Below are positions 49,447-62,985 of a stretch of 64,000 nucleotides of DNA, piece by piece. The stretch lies in contig CM029128.1 in assembly GCA_016859345.1 (NCBI GenBank), positions 15,086,604 through 15,150,603 of the forward strand, in the 5' to 3' direction. The position numbers and the translations under genes were made by a program. This DNA comes from Istiophorus platypterus (taxonomy: Eukaryota; Chordata; Actinopteri; Istiophoriformes; Istiophoridae). Numbering within the stretch: position 1 is the first letter of the stretch; each line of letters starts with the position of its first letter. The notes under the pieces are model-generated. The model was not told the DNA's origin. It did no database searches and saw only the letters and a list, made by a program, of their open reading frames with translations.

Positions 49447-51312
49447 TACACACCTTACATCCTCTTTGGATAGACAAACCTTACATTCCTTGCGCCGACC
49501 TACATCTGCTTTACATTATTGTATACCACAGGTCATAAGGGACTAAAAAAATTTTTTTTGAATATCTGAAAATCAAATGTTAACTACATTTAACCTGTTA
49601 TTGATTATTCTATTAGAGACTTTTTAAGTTCCATTGACAACTAAGGGCATACATTTAAAATATTAGATGTTGTATTATAGTACAGTGAGCACATAAAATA
49701 TGATAATACCTGTGAAATGACATAAAGCACCCAGTCCTCCTCTAAGCTTTCTGCCAAAAAGTGCAAACTGGTATCCAACAAATCCATGAAAAACATGTGA
49801 ATCACTGCACAGAGAATTTCAAGGACTAAACCTCATTTGTACTATAGCATATATAATGGCCAACATCAATATTCTCTTAGAGTTTGCTTTACAAAGACAA
49901 CTAGCTCAGTGCTGATTGTGTAACCTATTTTATTTTTTAGCATGTAGGAGCTTAGTTTTTCATCTGTTAGGAAAATATACAGTAGAACAAAAACGTTTTT
50001 TGTCACATTAATTAACAGTTTATGAAAATGTAACTTTTTCTTTCCGTTCTGGGCTTCGCAGGTTTTGATTTTGAGCCACTGAAAACACAAGTTTTTAATA
50101 ACACCTTGCTTGGAAGACTGTTATAGAGCTGCATAGGTGTTCTTTCTAATTTGTTGTTGTGATCCTAATTGTGATGCAAAGTGGAAGGATTTAGAACAAA
50201 GGCAAATAAGCATTCCTGTCCAAATCCACATTGGTGGACAAAATTGTTCAATGTATACATTTAGACAAATTGACTAATTCAACAGCATGAATACTACATG
50301 AATACTACATTGGATGACATCAAACTCATACCAGCTCAGCTACAGGATAGAACAGAAGATTTCTTCAGATGCTTTTTATTAAGATATCATAATGACAAAT
50401 ATATATCAAAGCCAGTGGAGAGAAAGGTTTGGGTCTGATTAATGTATTCATCGATCCATGGAAGGGTCATATAAACAGATTTTCCACATGTTAAGTTAAA
50501 TCAAGGTGAGAAAAAGAAGCTAATGTAAAGCTAACAAAAGATGATTGGTCAAATATAGGTAGCTCAGGTCTGTGGGGAGCATTCTCCTGGAAGAATGCTT
50601 CAAGGTTGTCATAACTCTGATTATAAAGTAACAAACCTGATTGTGGCCATTGTTTGAAAAAGTGTAAAAGGATGTCTGCCAGTCATTTTCATTTATTTTG
50701 GGAATGATCTATAATTTCTTCTTCCTGGTTAGATGTGGTAACAGATTGATTTAGATTTTATTGCTAATTAATTGGGAAATTTTTCACCTAGGTTCAAAAA
50801 GCAGAATTGAATTTTTTTTTACAAATACTACAAACAGTGAGTAAAAAGCAATAACCAGGACATGGCTGCTCAAAGTGTAGTATGGTATTGATAAATGGGT
50901 CTTCACTGACACTGGAAAAACTGGATATTTGATTTGAATTTGAAATTATTTCTTCACTTCATATTATTGGGTTTAAAGGGCTTTGTTACTTTTCTCAAAA
51001 GTATTTCAGCTTTAACATCCTCTATGATTTGAGAGGACAATCGTGGAGTTAAAAGACCTCCTGACCTTGATACTGCATTGAAACACCTCTATCTATTCAT
51101 GTCTTATATGTGACAATTGCATTGTCTGTTTTCCTTTGCTAATTTCTGTGTCCGTGTTTGTAAAAATAATAATAATCATAAACGAAATCAGTAACAAAAA
51201 TATATATATATGACAATTTAAATGTGGACTTCTTGTGCATTTATAATGTAAAATTCTGACTTTGGTTAACATCCAGTTCATATCTCTCTCTCTTGCTTGT
51301 CCCTCCCCGCAG
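49447..51312. other. Gene-poor AT-rich DNA
   Basis: No genes were recognised. A small tandem (TGAATACTACA x2) occurs near 50286-50310. Confidence 0.5.
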
Positions 51313-51505
51313 GACCCTATTTACTGTTTAACTAAAGCTGACAACCCATGAAAGGTAAACATTCAAAAGGAGTCAGTGAAACGCTTATTCATATTTTTAC
51401 AGACACAGCATTGGCACTTTTGCCTCTCCACCAGGTCTATATCTGTATGAAACACCCACTCTGCTGCCTCCAAATCCTCCCAATAAAGTGTTAAACCCAA
51501 CAGAG
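51313..51505 (+). ncRNA. Candidate orphan terminal exon with polyadenylation signal
   Basis: A strong acceptor (CTTGTCCCTCCCCGCAG) opens at 51313 and AATAAA lies at 51482-51487. One frame gives DPIYCLTKADNP then a stop, and a GTAAAC donor-like site follows at 51355. No homologous protein is recognised, so this could be the last exon of a non-coding transcript or chance. Confidence 0.2.
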
Positions 51506-54500
51506 GTCTGAGGTGGGATGTGAGCTGCCCACACTCTTACTAAAAACAAAAGTAAGGATACATCTGGGAGCAAGCAAAGTCTGCGAGTGTTTTGATTTAC
51601 TTCTGTAATTTCACTGTAGCTCCGGTGGTTTTACTGTAAACCACTCCTACACTGTCTGCAGATGTGGCACTGAGTTTAGTGGGCGGGAATCTAGCGTATG
51701 CGTACTGTGTGCGTGTGTGTGCTCCTCTACATGTCCAACCTGAATAAAATTCTTTCAGTGGAACTCTGCTGATCAATGACTCTGCATTTTATGAGACGAT
51801 TCAAAATCAATAACAGTTCTTCTTCCTCACCGTGACTTGCCTCTACTCTCATTAGTGGTGTAAACGACCTGAGGACATCCTGCAGACTCAATATAATCAC
51901 TGAACAATCAGGTCTGATGAAAGAGACAGGAGACAGCCGTGTTTTCTGTCTTTGAGTAATTAGCGGTGGTTTATGTACAGTGGTCAGAGCTGCCATAATC
52001 AATGTGTTCATATCTATGTCATATGTGAAAGGTGTTGCAAACAGTGAGGGAGGCCACATACAGAGTTTCCCTAGACTCTGTGGAGCACATTGCAGAATTT
52101 TAGTTAAGGTTTTGGGCACCAGAGGATATGAAAAACCTTTGCTGAATATGTTAAGCCCCCTACACATTTCAGAGGGCCACTTGTAAACAAATTCTTGGCT
52201 ACAGAGGGTCCATCTGTAAAGGTGTTGTTGCCTTGCGAACCAATATCCACTGAGTAATGTAATAATACAGGATTGCTGTGCCATGGCACATGAAAGATAC
52301 GCCTGACTTCTGTAGTGTTGATAGTAACTGTAGACTACTTTATGGTCAACATTTTAATCACTGCACTGTATTCAAACATAACCAATGATCTCATTATTTT
52401 TAATAAGAGGGGGATTTTACTTCTAACTCGGTATAGTTTACCCTATTATTCTTGTGTTGTAATTCAATAACTTCATGGCTTTCTGTGGATTATGTCACAT
52501 AATGGATTCAGCAGAGGGATGAGCGGAATTTTTGTCTAGACCTGCTCCTTTAATTTGCGTTGAAGACAAGGACAATTTTCCAGAATGTGGACAATAAAGT
52601 TCCTAACTAAATAATCTCCGACATTGTGTCATAAGTATTGATGTGCATTGCAACATTTTCAAATCACGTTTTCAAATAAAACAAGAAAGTTAGATAGAAA
52701 TCGATTGCACTTATCCAGGCTCCGCGGTATTCTTCTTTTTTACAAGATCAGTCACTGTGGCTCAGAATTCTTTTTAACAAAGAGTAGACCAGCTGTCCAC
52801 ATTCTTTTCATTCTTCAACATAATAAGATTGATATAACATCTATATTCATCCCAGTGACTGTATGTAAACGGTCAACACCAAACAAGAGGCACAGAAAGG
52901 AATCTGAAGACATCCTGGACTTTCTATTCAAACTGTCAAGGATCGGTTAAAAACAAACTTGTTTTCACCCAGGAGCTGTATTGTTTCCCCACATGTGTTG
53001 TTGTGCAGCTGATGAATTCAGCTCCCATCTGATCGTTGTGCAGCTGAAAGTGTTTATGTTGGCCTTCAGGCGCAGGTGCACAATCGAACCTTGGGGAAGG
53101 AAATGGAGGGGAGGGGTTTGAATGCGACACAAACAGGAAATAAGCTTTGTGTTCCCTCCTGCTAAGTGGCATACAAGGGGGGTTTATTCCAAACTACGCT
53201 CTTGTGCAAGCTATTTTGCAGGCTTATCTAACACAGTAAACTCTGCCAGAAGTTTACATAATAAGCACTGCTGAAAGATAGTAACCTACTAACTTTACCC
53301 CTGTGTATTTTTTAAGTCTTTCATCGATCATATATTTATCTTCAACAAGCTTTTTTTTGGACTGAATACACAACAGGAATTGATGGGAGGGCCTAGCAAA
53401 ATACAATTGGAAGTTCAGGAAATGGCTTTTGAGTCAAAAATAAGTGATAGCAAAACAAGTCCACATTTGTTTTTGGTCAACTATGGGACAATAATCCTCC
53501 TTGGGCCACTGTTGCTTTTTGGCCAGACAACTCTTTCTAATGTTCTGAGTGAGAAAAATTAAAGTCACATGATCCTAACACAAGAAAATACACAACCTGA
53601 AGCAATAAAACTCGCAGTCGTACAGTGCAAACAATGGAACAAAAAGACCAACTAGTGTAAACCCCTGGATGATTATAAATAAATCAGCCAACATGATTAC
53701 AAATTAGGAATGGAAAATTATCAGAGGGGTGAAAGAGTGACAGACTCCTCTGGAGAACCTTTCCAACAAAGACCACAAAGTTTTAACAAACCTCAGAGTT
53801 ACAATGTCAAGTCACTTCATAGTTCAAAATCTCCATATAGAAAGGAGACAAACAAATGGACTTTGGCCAGGCAAATATATAAAAAGGTTTTTTTCTTTGC
53901 CTGACTCAAATTCTTAACTTAATCTGAAGAAAAACACAACATCACTGCCAAAACATAATTTATATTTCAACCTTTTAATGATTGATGATTTTAATGATGA
54001 TGGAATGGTTGTTGTAAAAGGTTTTAAACTATCATCCATCAAACCTTTAAGTTTATTCTGTACATTAAGTATTTGGCCAGACTGCTACAGTATGTAGGTC
54101 TCTCTGTACCGGGAGCCGGGTGTATTTTCCTTGTGTGTGGGTCAGAGGGATGTCCTACACGGTGTGGGAACAGGTCCTGCACAGGAAAGACATTAGGAAC
54201 AGCAAGAGTGGTAGTGGTGGTGGTGGGGCTTCAGGAAAAGAAGGAAATGAAAGGAGAACACCCTCATCTTTTTTATTCTCACAACAAAACCCCTCCCTTG
54301 TCTAAAGCTGCCCCGACCCCCACCAAACAAGTGCAAAGTGTCCCCCCTCAACAACTAAACAATAACTGCACTGCAGCATGACACAACAACAAATAGTGCG
54401 TCACTAACGAGTCACGGCACACATTCCTGCCTGTCTGCGTTTGAATGTTGTCCATCTATTCCCGCCACTTCGTCCAGGACTTCAAAGGATCCTAATGGGA

Positions 54501-57500
54501 GGGGTCCTCTGTGTGCTTAGCTTTAATTTAGCTCTGATTTTTCAGTTTGCAGACTAACTTGAGCACAACTGTGTTTGTTGTGATCCATCCATTAAAGAAT
54601 CGCTTGGAATTGTTTTTGCCTCAGTTTGACCTGGAAAATGTTGCCTTGCAGATGATTTGTGTAGTCCTCTTAGGAAACTGATACTACAAGAATTTTGAGA
54701 AAGGTTGTGGGTTAGGCAAGAGTGCAATTTGACTGTTACAAATGTCTTAGAAGTGGTTGTTCTATAATAACCGCAAATCATCCAATGTCTGGTGGAAACA
54801 TTGCAGCTCTGAAATGTCAAGTTTTCAGGAAGTGAAAAAAAAAAAAAAACGCTGCCTTAATTCGAGCCAGACTGCCAAGCATTTCTGAGTGTATCCAACT
54901 TGATTTGAAAGTATTTCATAAGACTGAAGATGGCCTCAGTTCTAAGATGAACATGTAATCCTTCGGTTGGATCTAATGATTTTCACATGAATATCAGGAC
55001 ATTGGAACATAAGGTTTTTTATATAACAGCAGCAATTTGTGAGCTGAAGCTGGGCCACAAACAGCTCTTCTGTAAACACCAGTGCCAAAAGGGAGGGAAG
55101 GGTTTGCTTGTTTTTAGAGTGAAGTGCCACTCCAACCCCTCTCATGGGAGTGATTCATTCTTGTAGCAAAGGAAAGAGAGACAAGACAACAAGGATACAT
55201 AAAGAGAGAGAGGGAGAGCAGAGAAACCATGTAATAACTGAAAATGCTATAGTTTCCATAAGGTATTGTCACTACTAACACTATTTCTACTACTCAGTAG
55301 TTGTTTTTGTTATTTAGCAGCACAGTGTTATGTAATTTTGCAAAGTCACATGTTTTGAAAATGCAAAAAAATCAGGAGACTGTCCTCCCGGGAGAAATGA
55401 CAACTCAGGAGCAAATCAGGTGAAATCACTGTAGAGCAACAAACACTGCATACAGAGGAGGTCTTGGGTGTATTGGTCAAAATGTTTGTTTTGAAGGCAG
55501 GAGATTGCTGTTTGTTTCCTGTTTCAAGCCAACAACAAATCCTGGTTTCTTTGAACCGTGACCGGGGATGTTCCATGACCTAACTTTAATGTTTATTATT
55601 GTAACAGTGACAATGGAGGTCCCGAACCCTTACCAAAGCACTTATTTTGACCACGATATTTCCCTAAACCTAGCCAAACCTTTAATGTAGCCTTGTCATA
55701 TCATAAAACATACTGTTTAACACTGCTTTATAATGGTTTTGTAAGGCTCAGACAAATAATGCTGTCCTGTTGAAAGAGGTGTCAGATCGGAAAACGTGTC
55801 TCTAGTATGAGCTCCTCTGGAGGGAACGGACAAATGACGTATTTTGACGTTTAATTTGGCCGACAAATTGGAAGTGAGAGCTCTGCGTATGGAACAACCC
55901 ACCATTAGTGGAGGGTGGAGTCAGAACCAGAAACGGTACAGTTGTCTTGACATTGAGACAGCAGGCAGATATTTATGATAGTACCAGTAAATTAAAAGAC
56001 CCCCTGAAGAATGAAGGAGTTGGTGCTACGGCCCAGCCCACTGAGAACCAAAGCAGCCAAAACAGTCTGCAGTTCTGTTTAGGCTTGAGATGGTTTTAGC
56101 TACATTTCTGGTCAATGACTTTTTCATGATTGAGTCCCACAATCACTAATTCCCTAATATTAAACTATAGGCAGTCATTGCTACTCCATGCCAAAATGTA
56201 CACTGCCCCCACTGGGCAGTGATCATGGAGTCGGCATGGAGTGGCTGCTGTTTTTTTGCTTTGGTTCAGCTTAAGAAAGTCAAACCAGGCAACCAATGTT
56301 TGCTTGACCAAACCAAAGCTGATTGCTATTTTTGGAGACTTTCTGCGGTAACAACAAGCTTCTGTGTGACAAAAAAAATCGAAAAATACCATGCTGAGGA
56401 TGTGTTTCTGTTCTGTAGTTCTTATGTAATGGAAGGAAAAGTCTTCACACACTTCTTGTTTGTATTGGATGTGACACATTTTCACCATAGAGGAGATGTA
56501 ACAAGAAGGAGGAATATCTATACAATAATGTAATGTGGAGCATCAGACTGGTTCCTGGGAATAAGGTCATATCCTGAATGATTTATGTATTAGAGCTAAA
56601 CTCATAAACCCCAAAATTAGACAGTTTGGAAGACAACAATAAGTGATTCAAATCATGCTCATTTAATGACCAGGTTGCAGTTTGACCTTCTGACCCTAGT
56701 TTTTGTCCATGATTCTCAACTGTGGCCCCTTAATTAGTTAAACTCTACAATTGGCTCTTTCATAGATCGCTCAGGCCTTGGCTGTCTTCCCAGGTTTGCA
56801 GTTGTTTCTTTAAGAGGACAAGGTATTGTTGTTGACAAAGACATGGAGTTGTTGTACTCGTTGCAGGGCAGGAGGGAATCTCTGAAATCCAGGTTTAAAA
56901 GCAGTGAGGGTGGAGTTTATCTTAATGCATAGATTGACCTCTGTGCGCCTAGATATGTTATAGTTGCAAAAGGTCACAATTAATAACTTACCAGCAGATT
57001 GAAAGAGCTGTTAAACCTATTGATTCCATTTAGCTGTTAACAGTTTGGTGTATTTAATTACTTAACTTCTATATTTCACCTTTGCATTCTGGCTACTAAC
57101 TGTGGAGAGATGCATTGGTTGTAAGGAGTGAAACAGTGATGACAACTGGTCATCATTTTGCCATTAAATGTTTAATTTAGTGTAAGTGTTTAGTGGAGGT
57201 TTAGCCAATTCTACCAAATCCCGAGAGAATCTCCACTTTGTTTGTGAAGAGCCCACAGTGTTTTTTTAAATTAAGGTTGAATATTTTGACCATGTTTATA
57301 GCAGCATGCTGTCTTTGTTAGGGTTTGTTGTTCCAAGGAAAATATCAACATGGCACACCCCTCCTACTAAAATAGCTTTTCGCAAGTGAGTCATGCATTG
57401 ACAAATCGTATCACAACAAATAATCAAGTTAGATATTTCATGGGAAAGATTATAGGGAAGCTTCTTATGAAGAGACCAGATATTAGCTTTGGGTGCAGCA

Positions 57501-58715
57501 CATGATATTTAACATCTGTTAATTTGATGTCTGATATTTACTGTCTATTAGTTTCTTTCATAGTGTGATCTCTTCTTGTTGTGACTAAAACAGGAGCAGT
57601 GACTCAGATGATGTTTTGCTCATAAGTCTTTAATGATGTTTAAATGTCCAACAAGCTGCGCGGTCAAATGGTTTGGCAGTGAGTAAGCCCAGCAGCTGCT
57701 GGCAGCCATTGTGTTTTGGGACTGACCTTTGTCACAGAGATGGAGAGGAAATGTTGAGATGAGACCAAAACTGTCCTCAGCTGAAAGCATGATATTGTGT
57801 CAGGGAGGGTGTGTTTTGTGTGTGTGTGTGTGTGTGTGGGAGTGTGTGACAGTGTAAGAGAGAGCAGAATGATATGTGTGCTGTGTATGAAATGTTAAAT
57901 GCTCGGAAAATTATTTAATTCTGATAAAGAGCAAGATGTTGTCTCCTCGTGAACTTTTTGGAGGACCATCACCACTCTTTTGTTTGTGTCTATAGAGCTT
58001 AACATAGAAAAAAGAGAAGACCGAAGCCTAAGAGATGCTGACTTGTGATCAGGTTTCTTCCATTTCTTAAATTTAACCCTTTCGGAAAAATAAAAATAAT
58101 AAGGTTGTTTCCACTCATCCCTTCCAATCCTTCCTTCTTTGCACCATCCCTTCCTGCCACTTGTCATTGTGATTGCTGATATTGCAGATGTTGCCTGCAT
58201 TTGCTGTCATAGAAATATCCATGTTTTAAAGGCTGGGAGGGAGGACGGGAAAATGAATGTAATTGTAGGGGATTTGAACAAGTTAATCTGACAATAAAGT
58301 GGCACATTTTTAAGTCAGACCATTTTAAATATCAGAGCTATTTTTCTGCATCGGTGCACTACAATACAATGCACTAGAGACCAAGAAAACATATTTAAAT
58401 AGCTTAAAGGTATTCCTTTCATAGAAGAGATTTGGATATGTCATAGCAGAAAAAAAGTATGAAACAAGACTGAAACAAAGTTTGGCAATTGGGAGAAGAT
58501 CAAGAGTTAAAATATAAATACTGGTAAATTAAAGATACTATAGCAATTTCTATTTGTATTCTGTGGTAAATGATTTAATTTTTATTTATTAACCTCTTAT
58601 TCTGTCTGTGATTATTTCCTCTTCTCTTATGTATTATATGTCATCTCTTTCAACAATTGAGCTAAATAATGTAGCTGTGACCCAGAGTGACTCCCACTTT
58701 AATCACTTTCCTCCA
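51506..58715. other. Gene-poor DNA, central part
   Basis: Only short open frames without family resemblance are present. A GT tract lies near 57818-57840. No mobile element was identified with confidence. Confidence 0.5.
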
Positions 58716-58722
58716 CACACAC

Positions 58723-58788
<66 letters not shown>
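58716..58788. repeat. CA microsatellite
   Basis: A near-pure (CA)n tract of more than 30 units. Confidence 0.97.
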
Positions 58789-58915
58789 GATACTAAGGTG
58801 TCCCCAAGCAAATGTAGCAGCTGTTCCCAGAATCACATTGCATGTTTTAAGAAAGGAAAAGAAATATCAAATATTTGAAAAGTTCCCCTAAACAGAGGTG
58901 CCTCTGGAGATGTGA

Positions 58916-59062
58916 TACACACACACACACAAACACACACACACTCATGCATGCAAACATACACATCCACGCACACACACCCATGCACGCACAAACACAC
59001 ACACATCCGCACACGCACGCACACATTTACACACACACATACACTTACAAAAATGCACACTA

Positions 59063-59098
<36 letters not shown>

Positions 59099-59099
59099 A
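58916..59099. repeat. Interrupted CA microsatellite array
   Basis: About 180 bases of CA-rich repeat with TG, CG and TT interruptions, ending in a pure (CA)n stretch. It is only 130 bases from the tract at 58716. Confidence 0.95.
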
Positions 59100-60111
59100 G
59101 CATGCACTCACCCATTAGATAGGATCAAATGTCCTGAGCTGCTCTTTGTTGAATTGTGTTAAAAATGTCTTGATATTCAAGCTAAATGCTAAGAAAGCCC
59201 CAAGCCAAGAAAAACAGCAGCTTGTTAATTATCTATGCCCTCTCCTACTGAATGTCTGTCTATGGATTTGACCCTCCACACCTCTCTCTGACAGACTCTT
59301 TCTCTACCTTTTCTGCATCTCTGTTTCTCTCTGTCTGAAACTATGACCTCTTGCGGCAGCTTCTCTCTCTCTCACTCTGTTCTTATGCAACCAGCTCATA
59401 AATAGAAAATGGATGTGTCACTCAATTACTGTATTTATACTGGAAATGGAATACAGGCCTGGGCCAAAGTTTATACCGGAGCCCACAGGATTTTAAGACT
59501 TCTTCCACTAACTTTATTTTTACTTTGGTATCAAAACACAGTGACTCATTCATCTCAGCTGAACAGGTGGATAAAGTGCTGTTCTATTTTTGTTCTTTTT
59601 TAAATAATTTATTCAGCAACTCAAAAAAATCAATACATCTCCACGAAACTCCTCATGACAGCTGAGGAGTGAGCGGGCATGAACAAATGCACCAACACAT
59701 GTAGGATCCAAACGCGAGGAAGGAAGGATGGGAAGCAAGGAGAGGAAACCTCATTCATTATTTTTCCAAGAGGTAAGCAGGTTTGGTGTCTGTTTTCATT
59801 TCTTTACATGTTCACTTGGACACATAGCAAAGTGCTGGGGACAGGGTAAGAGGCAGGGACCTTCAAGGCTGATCCACCCAGCTGTGCACTGTTTTTTTGT
59901 TGTTTTAGCTGCTGCTGGAGTCCCACTCATTCCCAGTCCAGCATCTCTTCCTGGTGTATGCTGTTTACCGTATCCTAAGCCAGGTGGTTCCTGTTCTCTA
60001 CTCTGAATTATACCAGTTTTAAAGCTGTGGAAACTGCTCTCAAAGAGCAACCAGCTACTTTTAGGGCCTGTGAACCATTTTATGTAAATTCTTTAATTAA
60101 TTATTAATTAT

Positions 60112-60166
60112 GATTTAATTAATTATTACACCATTACATTATTTAATTAAGTATTACACCATGCCA
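60112..60166. repeat. Imperfect direct repeat of about 28 bp, TAATTA-rich
   Basis: Two adjacent copies share ATTTAATTAA followed by TATTACACCAT. They occur in a wider TTAATTAATTA low-complexity stretch. Confidence 0.7.
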
Positions 60167-61334
60167 CATGTTTTTCTGTATGCAGTGGCAGAAAATTCAA
60201 GATTTGGTTTAGAGAGAAATAAAATCAGAATGACACAAACACTTTGTTGCGGTTTTATTTTGATAGTTGGTCAGGATTTGTATAGAAGGTTTCGTATAGA
60301 AGGACGTTATTATATTTTACTCACCACAGAAGCAGAGTTATTCACAGACTTTTAATTAAGTCCAATTGGACAGGTAATACAAGCAATGACACAGACCGTT
60401 TAAAGTAAGACAAATCCCCATTGTCCTCAGTTATGTAAACAAGACTTGGTCAAAACCTAGTATGTGGCTGGGCTGCCCTTTATCTATTTGCTTCTCTCCT
60501 GCTGTCTGTGCTCACATATGCAGTATTGTAATACTGCTGAATTCCTAATGAAGCTGTTCTCATTTAAATTTTTTTCTGTGTCTATTGTTACACAGACGAA
60601 CGAGTATGAAATAGTGGCAGACACGCGACCCATTAACACGACATGTTAACCAGCAGTTACGGCCAAGCCATTTTCTAAGCTAGTGCTCTGCTCTTACAGA
60701 TTTTACAACCAGGACCTTGTCTGACAGAATCACAATACACACAAGTTAAAGACAATGGGTCTAATGTGATTTCAGCTATTTTAATCTGTAAAATGACCAA
60801 TGGTGTGACATCAGCACTTAATGCATAACCTTTTATATACGATTAATTTGTTTTAATTTCTAGAGAGGGGAAATAAACATTATTCATCAGCATCAGATTT
60901 TCCCTTACAAATTTGTTTCAATGCATGCAAAAGTTTGTGAAATGTGAAGTTTAAAAAAAAAAGGCGTCCATAAAAAACATTTTTTTAAGATCGTTGTCTG
61001 CTAGTTTAGCTTTAAAGACTTCTGCAGCCTAAAAGACAAGACAGTAATCCTCTCAGCGTGGGATCCAGGCTCATTAAAAACACACCACCACTCTTGTCAT
61101 GAGAGGACCTGCCACCAGCTGAACTGTGACCCATTTTGGGTGTGACCCCTTCGTTTAAGTAACCAGGCTACAGGGTCTTTTATTCAACTTCCTGGGAACT
61201 AAACCTAAACACAGCCCTCCTCTCATGTGTGAGCCAAACACAAGAAGCCAAGCTTGAATCAGCAGATGAATAAAAGCCCTCGTGTTTTTTCATTTTACTG
61301 GACCAAACTCTCCTGAGCTGCAGCTTTACAGCAC

Positions 61335-61338
<4 letters not shown>

Positions 61339-61376
<38 letters not shown>
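61339..61376. repeat. GT microsatellite
   Basis: A pure (GT)n tract of about 18 units. Confidence 0.97.
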
Positions 61377-61380
<4 letters not shown>

Positions 61381-62921
61381 AATTGGTAGGTTAGAGGATG
61401 GGAGGGGTTCAGGATACAGAAAGGAGAGTGTGTCCTGCAGTTTGAACAATCACACCCAAACTTCCACTTTACCTCCACCAGCCACCAGCTATTTCCCTCC
61501 TTTAACCTCTCATTCCCTTTTACTTCCTCCCTCTTTTCCGTTTTAGCAATTTTGCACACTCTATTTTCCTTTTCTTTCCTCACATCAGTGTTTTCTTTTT
61601 GTGTTTTTTTCCCTCTGTCTCTAATTTTCTCTGTCTCCTATCCATCTCTGCAAGTCAGTACATTTCACTTAAGTCCAAGCCAGTTAGGTGGGTAGAAAGT
61701 AACTAACTACAGATACTGTTGTTAATGTAACCAAGTAACTTTTTGTGTGCCTCTACTTTTTAAAGAATATTTTTAATTCACTGAATTTACTGCACTGCCG
61801 TGATTCCTGTCTTGGCCCTATTTATGCTGGCCATCCGGCTTCTGTCTCCCGTCAGGCTCCTCCCGCCCACCAGATTTCCTTGGACTTTTCCCCTCTTCCC
61901 TTCCACCTGTTCCCTCTGCCCACTTACTGGAACTTCCCTACCTACCTACCCACCTGTTCCTCACTGCCCTCATTTCATATACCATAAATATGCTCGTCCT
62001 CCTTTCCCTGTAAGTGGCCGGACTGTTTGACATGCTTCAGTGTGGTTCCCTTTGTGCGGTTTATTCGGTGGAATCTAGTGTTTTGCTGCATATCTGCCTC
62101 TCTACTTGTGAGCCTGTTCCACACCACATATTCCATGGAAGTACTTCACTGCAGCAGTTATTTCTGGGCTCGGGCCTCCCTGCCTGTGCTGACATTTTCA
62201 TTAACTTTCATTTACTTTCACTTATGTAGCAGAGTGTCTACTGGTGTTAGCCAAAGACAAAGGGATGTACAACAATTCTCATCAGTTCCCCTAACCCCCC
62301 AACAGATTTGAAATGAATGTGCAGGAGAAAGTAAAGATAAACGTTACCCAGTTTCTCAGAGTAGTCTTCTTTTCTTTTTGTCTTACATATGACTGCAGCT
62401 GATGCTGAGGTTTTCTCATTACAACACTGAATAAGAAAGGTTGCTATAGGTTAAATTAAGGATAGATCCAATCCAGAAAATACTACCTTAGTTGATTTTT
62501 TCAAAAGATTTTCCATCTGTATCTTAAACAGTCTAAGAAATCCTGATATCCAGTCTTCTCTAGCACACCAGCCTTTATTTTCTCTCCCTCTGAGTCTCGG
62601 TGCACATTGTGACAACTCCCCCATGTGTTGATGTTTGGTACTGAGAACTATAACAGCCAGTTCTCCTGTGTGCATGGGGTGGGGGGAGGACCAGAGGGTG
62701 GAGCTCCACCTCACTGTTCTCAGCTCACAAGCACAGGTACATTTCTTTCAAAGGCTGTAATCCAAAGCCAGCAAAGCATGTAGATCCTGCCTGGAAGTTG
62801 TCAGTGGTGGAAATGGCATGCGGAGCCAATGCTGTTCGGTAAAGGCAATGGATGGTGTAGTCAGGCAGCCAGATGTTGCTCTTAACTGATTGCAAGTTAG
62901 ATTCTGAAGGCCTAAGTAACT

Positions 62922-62985
62922 ATGGGAAGTTTTGTGGCTGATCTGTTTCTGCTCCTGCTGATTTCCACAGGACAAGTTTACGGAG
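62922..62985 (+). CDS. Likely signal-peptide first exon of an unidentified secreted or membrane protein
   Basis: ATG at 62922 opens 21 codons beginning MGSFVADLFLLLLIS and continuing TGQVYG, then a phase-1 donor (G followed by GTAAGG). The strongly hydrophobic core, a small residue before a plausible cleavage site around STG, and a phase-1 junction right after the leader are typical of first coding exons of secreted or type I membrane proteins. The next exon lies beyond the window, so the protein family cannot be named. Upstream, a perfect 14-bp palindrome at 62697-62710 may belong to its promoter. Without a second exon this could still be chance. Confidence 0.4.

Larger units (their letters stand above)
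59100..62650. other. Gene-poor DNA, last part
   Basis: No recognised genes. It contains the TAATTA-rich imperfect duplication at 60112-60166 and a pyrimidine-rich stretch with a CTAC tandem near 61870-61970. Confidence 0.5.

Noticed and set aside
54073..54381. 102-codon open frame on the + strand
   Set aside because: Composition is low-complexity (a run of valines from GGT/GTG repeats), with no family match and no convincing splice context.
58833..59162. HTHT/VCVC-rich open frames
   Set aside because: They translate a CA/GT microsatellite and have no coding signal.
59728..59773. ATG exon-like frame (MGSKERKPHSLFFQE) ending at a GTAAGC donor
   Set aside because: No hydrophobic leader, homology or partner exon is visible. 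Its splice-like end is plausible by chance in 19 kb.
61745..62311. Proline/leucine-rich open frames
   Set aside because: They lie in pyrimidine-rich low-complexity DNA, have no recognisable domain and overlap in several frames. A dispersed repeat is possible but cannot be assigned.
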